Shown: piece after piece, positions 1 to 5,437 of the stretch
Layout of the letters: each line of letters opens with the position of its first letter
How positions within the stretch are numbered: position 1 is the stretch's first letter
Assembly (NCBI GenBank): GCA_030634125.1
Contig: DAOWBJ010000135.1
Span: 1 to 5,661, forward strand
Origin: Victivallales bacterium
GTDB lineage: Bacteria; Verrucomicrobiota; Lentisphaeria; Victivallales; Victivallaceae
Direction of reading: 5' to 3'
DNA: 5,661 nucleotides
The notes under the pieces: generated by a model
Told to the model about the DNA's origin: nothing
Seen by the model: only the letters and a program-made list of their open reading frames with translations
Databases searched by the model: none
Program-made: the position numbers and the translations under genes

Positions 1-60
1 GCTTAGAAATCCGTCCCTACCTAAAAACCAGGTCTTTTTGAGCGACAAGGTAGAGCTGCC

Positions 61-86
61 TGACCACTACGCTTCTTAAGTGGTCA
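61..86. repeat. 8-bp perfect inverted repeat
   Basis: TGACCACT (61-68) and AGTGGTCA (79-86) are perfect reverse complements around a 10-nt loop. A G+C-rich stretch and then a run of five T's (98-102) follow on the plus strand, but about 11 nt beyond the stem, so this is not a classic intrinsic terminator. Its function is unknown. It could be part of a longer mobile or multi-copy intergenic element extending past the window edge. Confidence 0.45.
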
Positions 87-97
87 AGCGGCCGGTG

Positions 98-126
98 TTT
101 TTGACTTATGTTAGTTGCGTCAAAAA
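98..126. repeat. Inverted repeat TTTTTGAC / GTCAAAAA
   Basis: TTTTTGAC (98-105) pairs perfectly with GTCAAAAA (119-126) across a 13-nt loop. The T-run is on the 5' side and the A-run on the 3' side on both strands, so the U-tract needed for intrinsic termination is missing. The stem is A/T-dominated and could be chance in AT-rich DNA. Confidence 0.3.
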
Positions 127-171
127 AGCATTAACTATTGTCAAATTCGCAATTGATTTATTATTAATTCA

Positions 172-213
172 TTCGATGTTGGGCGTTCGATGTTGAATGT
201 TCGATGTTCAAAG
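172..213. repeat. Three-copy 14-bp tandem repeat (TTCGATGTT core)
   Basis: The 9-mer TTCGATGTT occurs at 172-180, 186-194 and 200-208, exactly 14 bp apart. The 5-bp spacers are GGGCG, GAATG and, after the last copy, CAAAG. The array is short, non-coding and immediately followed by a small G+C-rich hairpin. Similar short direct repeats of this kind are, from general recollection, scattered between genes in several PVC-type and environmental bacterial genomes. No function is visible, and the three copies are too few and too closely spaced for a CRISPR array. Confidence 0.75.
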
Positions 214-215
214 TC

Positions 216-228
216 CCGGCAAAGCCGG
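216..228. repeat. Small hairpin CCGGC-AAA-GCCGG
   Basis: A perfect 5-bp G+C stem (216-220 with 224-228) closes a 3-nt AAA loop directly after the 14-bp tandem repeat. No T-tract follows on either strand, so it does not look like a terminator. It may mark the edge of the repeat cluster. Confidence 0.35.
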
Positions 229-332
229 TTAAGTTCACCGATTCTGCAACTACAATTGACCAGGAATTATTGCAGGATCTCTATCTTAGAGCTTTTGGAG
301 AATAAGTCAGAATCACCCTATACAGATATAAT

Positions 333-366
333 AACACCGGGGTCAAACTTTAGCTTTGGTGTTTTT
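333..366 (+). terminator. Weak terminator-like hairpin with T-tract
   Basis: AACACC (333-338) pairs with GGTGTT (358-363), and a short inner AAA/TTT pairing (345-347 with 355-357) is possible. On the plus strand the stem runs into T362-T366. The loop is large (19 nt), the stem is only 6 bp, and no plus-strand gene lies upstream in the window. It cannot serve the minus-strand U32 gene, because no U-tract follows in that direction. Termination is a weak inference; it may simply be another intergenic inverted repeat. Confidence 0.2.
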
Positions 367-475
367 GCGCAATAATTTATAACGTTTTTGTATTTTTCGT
401 ATTAAGGAGCCGTTCAAAAATAATTTTTACATCTCCGCAATTATCTCGAATGCCTTTGTGTTTGTCGATTCGTTA

Positions 476-491
476 CATACCTTCGGGTATG
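476..491. repeat. UUCG-capped 6-bp hairpin
   Basis: CATACC-TTCG-GGTATG is a perfect 6-bp stem with a TTCG loop closed by C-G, the classic extra-stable tetraloop arrangement if transcribed from the plus strand. On the minus strand the loop would read CGAA. No T-tract follows on either side. It sits in a stretch of otherwise unexplained sequence (about 396-525) between the repeat cluster and the REP pair. Confidence 0.5.
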
Positions 492-525
492 CGCCTCATC
501 GGCAATCCCCAAAAGAACCACGGGA

Positions 526-583
526 AATGTAGCTTAAGCGTCTCGCTTGAGTATCTTCACAACCGGGACGGTTATGCTACATT
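526..583. repeat. REP/iREP pair (BIME-like element)
   Basis: Two inverted copies of one REP-like unit face each other. The plus-strand unit has GTAG at 529-532, then stem 533-540 / 544-551 with a TCT loop. The minus-strand unit has GTAG at 580-577, then stem 576-569 / 565-558 with a TCC loop. Both begin AATGTAGC, share the core CGTCYCG, and keep a T.G wobble at the same stem position. Over the 23 aligned positions from GTAG onward 18 are identical. Four of the five differences form two compensatory base-pair swaps (T-A to A-T, G-C to C-G), and the fifth is in the loop. Six bases (552-557) separate the hairpins. GTAG directly 5' of a hairpin is the known hallmark of REP sequences processed by TnpA-REP (RAYT) transposases. 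No such transposase lies in the window, so the element would be acted on in trans (inference). Confidence 0.75.
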
Positions 584-613
584 GCATATAAAAATGCTAA
601 TTTAAATTGAATC

Positions 614-2848
614 CTACATTAAGGTATTATCAAAATTGAAATTTTCAATGTCTCTGGCATTCCAGTTCGCGTTGGATAAATCATAATAATCAGCAGTATC
701 CGGTATGCGCGGAATGGAAAAAACATTTTTGGGATATAGGCTTGCTATATGAGTGCGCCGGTCCTCTCTGACAACAAAGAAATTGTTGCGCGCGTCTTTT
801 ATTTCGCCTTGAGTTGAAATATAGGCACGGGTTGAAAGCAGGGGGGGGCGTCCGTAACGATAAATTTCCACCGGTAGAACTGATTTTGTGATAAGATCAG
901 TCAAGGCGTCGCGTTCCAGTTCAATCCATCCCTGAATTTTGTGAACACCGTGATCCGCGAGTTCCCGGACCGCCAGAGAATTGCAAATTGGCAGAGGAAA
1001 ACCCGCGAAAATTTGAATATCAGTATATTCTTTCAAAAGGTCAAGAGCGAACAGACCGGTAATTCTGAAACGTCTGATTTTGCGTTCATAAGCGTCTTTT
1101 ATCATTTTGCGCAGATTATTGAGGTATTGCTCTGGACAAAAAGACGGCAGGATGACTTCATCCGTCATGCGGTTTGTATCAGCAATTGGATAAGCTTTTA
1201 CCGCTGTGCGTTTACCCGGCAGATTCGTGTTTGGGCCCATGACAATAGTTTCCGGCAATTCCGCCGCTTTGATTTTAGTTTTCTTTATCGCCAGATAATC
1301 CTTTTGGAATTTTCCTAATGCCTTAATATTGTTATTAAAAATGGTACTAAGGTCAACATTTGCCAGTACCCAGTCCCAGAATGCCCGCCTTACTTTTTTC
1401 AGTTCGCTGGCCGGGACGAAATATTCACCATCAATATCTACATGAATACTGCCCGCCCGTAATTCTTCCGAGCGGCTCGCCATAAATTCCATAACGACTT
1501 TTCCCGGAGCCAAAGCATGGGTTTTGGCCGGCTGCGCCAGTAGCGGATGTTTCCAGACAGGACAGTCGGCGTTAAGGATCACAACTTGTATTTCAGTCGA
1601 ATTGATTCCTACCTGTAAGTCCAGGGCTGAACGTAATTCAGGCAGATTCGCGAGTTTCCCCTGCATATCGTCATAATTTTCCCCGATTTTATAAACCAGT
1701 CCGCGCATTGGAATTTCTTTGTCGCAGAAAATGAAACACTCCTGTCCAGACGTTGCTTTCATGCTTCGATGTCCATCTACCGACATCCGCGTCAGGGTCA
1801 AAGCCGGGCCTTCATCGCCGGTCGCGGGCTGAACCCGAAGTCTGTCGCCCAGATATAAACGATGCGCGGTTTTAAAGCCGAAACCTTTGTCGTCGGTATG
1901 CTCCACCCGCCCGCAAAGCAGACCAGCCGCTCCCGGAGTGTCATGCCGTATTAAATCTTTGATGGATTGTTCAGAATAAAAACCGTGGGACCATTTGCGT
2001 CCATAAGTTCCGCTGAGAATTTTACGAGCCTCGCCCAGTAGTTTTCGGTCAGGTTTTTCCTCCACGTCCAATAACATGCGGTAAGCCGCTACCGCGTTGC
2101 GAATATAATCAGGTTTGCGCAGCCGCCCTTCTATTTTTAAAGACGCGATGCCCATTTGCTTAAAATTATGCACTAAATCCAAAGTGCTCAAATCTTGAGT
2201 GGAAAAGAAAAAACCGTTACCTTTTGAACTGTAAAAACGTCTGCGGCATGGTTGTTTGCATTTGCCGCGGTTGCCGCTCCAGCCGCCGAGCCAGGACGAG
2301 AACAAACATTGTCCCGACAAGCTGCAGCACAAAGCTCCATGCACAAAAACTTCCAGATCAACGGGAGAATCATTCTGCATGATTTTAAGTTCGTCAAGTG
2401 TGATTTGCCGTTCAAGGATAACGCGTTTCGCGCCCAGGTTGGCGGCAACCCGTAAACCCGCGGAATTATGAAATCCCATTTGTGTTGAAGCGTGAATTTC
2501 CAGATCAGGAAAATATTCCCGGATTATCCTCAGCACACCCAAATCCTGAACAATGACAGCATCGGGCCGTATACGCCCAAGTTCAGCGATAAACTCAACT
2601 ATCTCGGGCAATTCCATCTCTTTAATCAAAGTGTTCAAAGTTACATATACTTTGCGTGAGTTTTTGTGCGCGTAGGCAATCAGGCAGGACATGTCGTTGA
2701 ATGAAAAATTTTCACTCCGCTCACGTGCGTTAAATTTGCTCAAGCCGGCGTATACCGCGTCCGCTCCAGCGTCAAATGCGGTTATTCCAGCCAGCAGGTT
2801 TCCTGCCGGAGCAAGTAATTCTGGTATTTTTTTTACTTTTTTAGTCAT
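614..2848 (-). CDS. Peptidase U32 family protein, long form (RlhA/TrhP-related)
   Basis: This 744-residue protein starts at an ATG and ends in TAG. The N-terminus (residues 8-40, ELLAPAGN and GADAVYAG) is the typical U32 TIM-barrel opening. IHASTQ follows at 118-123 and the U32 signature EVFVHGALC at 166-174. Cysteines 174, 181, 197 and 201 (spacing C-x6-C-x15-C-x3-C) match the set that binds a [4Fe-4S] cluster in related U32 proteins such as UbiU/UbiV. SLKIEGR (236-242) is also a family motif. Characterised relatives act in rRNA/tRNA hydroxylation (RlhA, TrhP) or O2-independent ubiquinone synthesis rather than as proven proteases. The length and the extra C-terminal part (about 530-744, with IEYRYGRPPL-like sequence near 660-670) resemble the long RlhA/YdcP or clostridial U32 type with a DUF3656-like middle. 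I infer an RNA-modification role but cannot name the substrate. Upstream there is only a weak ribosome site (AAGATG) and a poor possible promoter. It follows the hydrolase gene by 64 bp, so read-through from that gene is likely. A run of eight G's (841-848) lies inside the gene. Confidence 0.93.
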   Translation of the reverse strand: MTKKVKKIPELLAPAGNLLAGITAFDAGADAVYAGLSKFNARERSENFSFNDMSCLIAYAHKNSRKVYVTLNTLIKEMELPEIVEFIAELGRIRPDAVIVQDLGVLRIIREYFPDLEIHASTQMGFHNSAGLRVAANLGAKRVILERQITLDELKIMQNDSPVDLEVFVHGALCCSLSGQCLFSSWLGGWSGNRGKCKQPCRRRFYSSKGNGFFFSTQDLSTLDLVHNFKQMGIASLKIEGRLRKPDYIRNAVAAYRMLLDVEEKPDRKLLGEARKILSGTYGRKWSHGFYSEQSIKDLIRHDTPGAAGLLCGRVEHTDDKGFGFKTAHRLYLGDRLRVQPATGDEGPALTLTRMSVDGHRSMKATSGQECFIFCDKEIPMRGLVYKIGENYDDMQGKLANLPELRSALDLQVGINSTEIQVVILNADCPVWKHPLLAQPAKTHALAPGKVVMEFMASRSEELRAGSIHVDIDGEYFVPASELKKVRRAFWDWVLANVDLSTIFNNNIKALGKFQKDYLAIKKTKIKAAELPETIVMGPNTNLPGKRTAVKAYPIADTNRMTDEVILPSFCPEQYLNNLRKMIKDAYERKIRRFRITGLFALDLLKEYTDIQIFAGFPLPICNSLAVRELADHGVHKIQGWIELERDALTDLITKSVLPVEIYRYGRPPLLSTRAYISTQGEIKDARNNFFVVREDRRTHIASLYPKNVFSIPRIPDTADYYDLSNANWNARDIENFNFDNTLM

Positions 2849-2912
2849 AAATCATCTTGTTTTTTAGTAGTAATATCAATAACAGGATAACATACAGCAA
2901 AGCGTAAAGAAT

Positions 2913-4283
2913 TCAATCAGAATTGCTGATCTTTTCAGGAAGCTTCCAGAATTCCGGTTCCCAGAAACGCAGTTTTGGATTACTGAAATCGGTATGTTTT
3001 TGCGGCATATCAATATCAATGGTATTTGTTGCCGGATCATGAATCCCGAAAACCTTGATTACACATTGTTCTTGAACCTTGCCTAAAAGCCGCGGCATGG
3101 AATATATAGCATTATACCATATACCTGAACAGTGATCATTTGACGTTAACGGATCGGTGAAATATAAATCGATCCAGCGTAAAACGCTTCCACGCGGTAA
3201 AAACCCGGAAAGCATCATTTCATTCGCGTCCATATTGGGGTGAATACACAGGTTGTAAAAAGTTGATTCGGGATGCCTTTCCAGATACGGGCGCAATACC
3301 AGTGCCGCTTCCTCGCTGCTGCAGGCAGGTACCATGTAGACAATATTTTTGTACGGCAGCATATCGTAACGCGTTAGCATTCCATTGGTAATAAATACCC
3401 CCATGCTATGACCTATAAGTGTAAATTCGTATTCAGGATGCGCATTGTTGAATTTGACTAAACGATCCATAAATATAGAAAGAGCACCATCAGGCGGAGA
3501 AGTCAGTATGCTGACTTCATCTGAAAAATTATTTTCGAAAGCCTGTGATTTTTGAAAGACGATTTTTGAACGGCGTATCATCACTTCCCATGCGCTTTTG
3601 CCCCCCATGTCAATAACAGCTGTGCTTATCACTCGAATCGGGAAGCTGATCAAAAACATTAAACTGCGCGGTATTGAATAATAACCTTTTTTATAGTCTT
3701 TCCCAACATAATATTTGATTTTAAGCCGTTTGATTTTTTTAGTGTCATTTGTGTTGATTTTACTTCCCGGCGCGTCATTTTGAAAAATTCCACGTGCCTG
3801 CAGGACAAGATTAATCGGTAAACGAATAGCAGCGCGTCCTATGTCAACTAATAGATAAAAAGGAGAAAGCACCGGTCCGTAAGCATAACTTTTAACTCCG
3901 CGCCTTATAAACATCAGATGATCATAGTAGGAATCCGCCAAATCTGATTCCCAGTTAATAAGGACAGGATAGTAATCAGATTCTGAATAAATAATCCGGG
4001 ACAACTCTTCTGTGCGTTCAACGGTTGAATCCAGAGAGTTCATACCGCCAAATGCATACAGCAGAATTTTTTTGCGTCCGCTTTTTTTAATCCCGGATAT
4101 TATACTTTCAATCTGTTGTTCATAACTGTATTTAATCTTCCTGGATTTCATTTTGACGGGATACAGGGCAGGGGAACCGTTACTGTTTATAGCTATCATA
4201 CGCTCTGATGCGGATTTTGAAATAGTCAAAGAACTGCACGCTGACAAAAATAACAGTAGTAGGCTCAAAGGCGCGACTTTCAT
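2913..4283 (-). CDS. Lipoprotein with alpha/beta-hydrolase fold, probable lipase/esterase
   Basis: I chose the ATG at 4283 (456 residues) because AGGAG sits 6 nt upstream; a TTG one codon earlier (4286) is spaced less well. The N-terminus is a short lipoprotein signal: Lys2, a leucine-rich core (6-13) and the lipobox L13-S14-A15-C16, so Cys16 should be lipidated and the protein membrane-anchored outside the cytoplasm. GHSMG (291-295) is a nucleophile elbow, giving Ser293 as nucleophile. ILLYAFGGMN (73-82) fits the first strand and oxyanion region, and LINWES (108-113) is typical of the fold. The C-terminal H430 followed by FWEPEFW (440-446) resembles the catalytic-His region of related lipoprotein hydrolases. 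The acid residue is not certain. About 140 residues between the first strand and the elbow (roughly 115-260) form an insertion with hydrophobic stretches, possibly a lid. The substrate is unknown; a lipid or ester is likely from fold and location. It lies 15 bp downstream of a glycolipid-type glycosyltransferase gene. Confidence 0.85.
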   Translation of the reverse strand: MKVAPLSLLLLFLSACSSLTISKSASERMIAINSNGSPALYPVKMKSRKIKYSYEQQIESIISGIKKSGRKKILLYAFGGMNSLDSTVERTEELSRIIYSESDYYPVLINWESDLADSYYDHLMFIRRGVKSYAYGPVLSPFYLLVDIGRAAIRLPINLVLQARGIFQNDAPGSKINTNDTKKIKRLKIKYYVGKDYKKGYYSIPRSLMFLISFPIRVISTAVIDMGGKSAWEVMIRRSKIVFQKSQAFENNFSDEVSILTSPPDGALSIFMDRLVKFNNAHPEYEFTLIGHSMGVFITNGMLTRYDMLPYKNIVYMVPACSSEEAALVLRPYLERHPESTFYNLCIHPNMDANEMMLSGFLPRGSVLRWIDLYFTDPLTSNDHCSGIWYNAIYSMPRLLGKVQEQCVIKVFGIHDPATNTIDIDMPQKHTDFSNPKLRFWEPEFWKLPEKISNSD

Positions 4284-4289
4284 CAATTT

Positions 4290-4294
4290 CTCCT
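4290..4294 (-). promoter_or_regulatory. Ribosome binding site AGGAG of the lipoprotein hydrolase
   Basis: On the minus strand AGGAG is followed by six bases and ATG. This decides the start at 4283 rather than the adjacent TTG. The site lies just past the stop codon of the preceding glycosyltransferase gene (TAA, 4301-4299), so ribosomes finishing that gene could re-initiate here. Confidence 0.7.
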
Positions 4295-4298
4295 GATT

Positions 4299-5339
4299 TT
4301 AGCCTTTCAGGGCAATGTCAAGTATGTCGTAACCAGCTCTGGGCTGGCTGATATTTTCAAGCTGATCAGCAACAAACTTCATTCGATCAAATGACGACAA
4401 AACTTCCCGGTACTTCAAGCTGTCTTCATCGTAAGCCTTGGTGATAATGCCGCGTTCGATTAAATAGTCAACATTTCGTTCTTCCTGACCCGGAATAGGA
4501 TTGATAATGACCATTGCTTTCTTCATGGCAATGCATTCCGATGTGGAAATTCCTCCGGGCTTCGTTACAACAATATCGCTCATTGCCAGATACTGCGCTA
4601 CTTCATTCGTAAAAGCTACGGTTAATAATCGTCCCGGATATTTTCGCTCGACCGTTTTCAATGCCTGAACCTTTTTGGGATTATCGCCGGCCAGAGCAAT
4701 AACTCCATATTCAGGAAAGCGCTCCAGTAAAATTTTACACAGGTGTTTCATTTTTCCGACACCATTTCCCCCCATCATTACCAAAAATATAGGCATCCCG
4801 TCCCGAAAACCATATTTGCGGCGCAATAACTGCGTTTCTTCCCCGGAATACTCTCTGGTGAATTCAGGAAAAACCGGACAACCGGTAATATGCACTCGTT
4901 CATCCTTAACGCCGCGAGCGACCAATAAAGCTTTTACCTCAGTACAGTTTACAAAATAATGCTCAAGAACCGTATTGACATAAACCCAGTACAGGGAAAA
5001 ATCAGTAACTACCACCGAAACCGGAGTTTTGAAATCATTTTCAGCTTTATAATCATTAAGAATTTCCGCCGGGAGAAAATGTGAGCAAATTATATAATCA
5101 GGATTTAAACGCAATACCTCCCGCATCATTCGTTTAGTTATTTTCCTGCGGAACCATTTTATCGCGCGCCCCAGCCAGGTTTCAGAATATGGCTTATCGG
5201 TTTTATAATAAATATAACTCCAGATAAACGGACAGTTATTCGCAAAATAAAGATAGAGATCATGAAATATTTTTCTATGAATTAAAAGCAGAAGTAAATA
5301 TACACTTAGAAAATGGTTATCCTCCTTTTGAAACAACAA
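4299..5339 (-). CDS. MGDG synthase/UgtP/MurG-like glycosyltransferase (GT28), N-terminally truncated
   Basis: The open frame has 346 codons, but only residues from about 26 onward (below about 5264) look like the family. Visible motifs are TDF (112-114), ITGCPV (151-156), MMGGNG (188-193), TKPGGISTSE (259-268) and NPIPGQEERN (280-289). The last two form the nucleotide-sugar binding and acceptor-side signatures of the diacylglycerol glycosyltransferase branch (B. subtilis UgtP, plant MGDG synthase). Such enzymes transfer glucose or galactose from UDP-sugar to diacylglycerol at the cytoplasmic face of the membrane. The N-terminal 50-60 residues, including the glycine-rich GxGH loop and the start of the acceptor domain, are missing. 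Residues 1-25 are the antisense of a foreign AT-rich segment. No ATG or GTG start with a ribosome site is available: the only upstream start is TTG at 5339, and the first in-frame ATG is residue 71. I therefore judge it probably a non-functional remnant, or an artefact of a chimeric contig. It is followed by the lipoprotein hydrolase after 15 bp. Confidence 0.8.
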   Translation of the reverse strand: MLFQKEDNHFLSVYLLLLLIHRKIFHDLYLYFANNCPFIWSYIYYKTDKPYSETWLGRAIKWFRRKITKRMMREVLRLNPDYIICSHFLPAEILNDYKAENDFKTPVSVVVTDFSLYWVYVNTVLEHYFVNCTEVKALLVARGVKDERVHITGCPVFPEFTREYSGEETQLLRRKYGFRDGMPIFLVMMGGNGVGKMKHLCKILLERFPEYGVIALAGDNPKKVQALKTVERKYPGRLLTVAFTNEVAQYLAMSDIVVTKPGGISTSECIAMKKAMVIINPIPGQEERNVDYLIERGIITKAYDEDSLKYREVLSSFDRMKFVADQLENISQPRAGYDILDIALKG

Positions 5340-5437
5340 AAACTATGAACTATTCCTATCTAGAAACAGGAACTTTTTACCCAAGATTAAACATAAAATT
5401 TAACGATAACTCAGGAGCACATTTTACAAGCAATCCT
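5264..5437 (+). pseudogene. Fragment of an Ig/PKD-like extracellular protein, opposite strand
   Basis: A plus-strand frame, open from 5228, reads like a natural protein over about 58 codons here, with phrases such as EVNIHLENGYPPFE, YSYLETGTFYPRLNIKF and SGAHFTSNPITIS. The pattern of a Y-x-Y, then G-T-F/Y, alternating hydrophobic strand, D-x-x-G and a final I-T-I resembles the C-terminal half of a PKD/Ig-like beta-sandwich. Codons are mostly A/T-ending with AGA for arginine, and the segment has 47 G/C in 171 bases, against 30 in 60 at 4801-4860. Beyond about 5440 the same frame is only the antisense of leuA and should not be read as protein. There is no start and no natural end, so it is a stranded internal gene piece. 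The domain call is by eye only, and chance remains possible. Confidence 0.35.

Larger units (their letters stand above)
1..613. other. Gene-free, repeat-rich intergenic region
   Basis: I find no credible gene in these 613 bases on either strand. A 61-codon open frame at 190-375 runs through tandem repeats and hairpins and has no recognisable protein character. The stretch instead carries inverted repeats (61-86, 98-126, 216-228, 333-363, 476-491), a three-copy 14-bp tandem repeat (172-213) and a paired REP element (526-583), each listed separately. It lies downstream of the minus-strand U32 gene. I see no canonical intrinsic terminator for that gene here: no GC-rich hairpin followed by a T-tract on the minus strand. 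What lies left of position 1 is unknown. Confidence 0.7.

Noticed and set aside
7..20. GTAG followed by GGACGG on the minus strand at the left edge, like another REP
   Set aside because: No complementary second stem arm is visible within the window, so a hairpin cannot be shown.
94..367. 10-mer GGTGTTTTTG occurring at 94-103 and 358-367
   Set aside because: It is low complexity (T-run) and the flanks do not match beyond it, so it is not evidence of a repeat family.
190..375. 61-codon plus-strand open frame
   Set aside because: It starts inside the 14-bp tandem repeat, crosses two hairpins, has no ribosome site and no protein-like composition.
577..620. Repeated CTACATT at 577-583 and 614-620
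   Set aside because: The second copy is the end of the U32 gene (ATG-TAG) and no hairpin follows its GTAG; a 7-bp match is likely chance.
941..1318. 125-codon plus-strand open frame
   Set aside because: It is the antisense of the well-supported U32 gene and resembles no family; the short frames at 2188-2471 and 4675-4959 are rejected for the same reason.
2872..2900. Possible minus-strand promoter TTGCTG - 17 bp - GATATT before the U32 gene
   Set aside because: Both boxes match the consensus poorly and such matches are frequent in AT-rich DNA; too weak to list.
5321..5330. Strong ribosome-site-like AAAGGAGGAT on the minus strand before the glycosyltransferase
   Set aside because: It is followed in frame by no ATG, GTG or TTG at a proper distance, and it is the reverse complement of codons for Y-P-P-F in the plus-strand fragment, so it looks coincidental.
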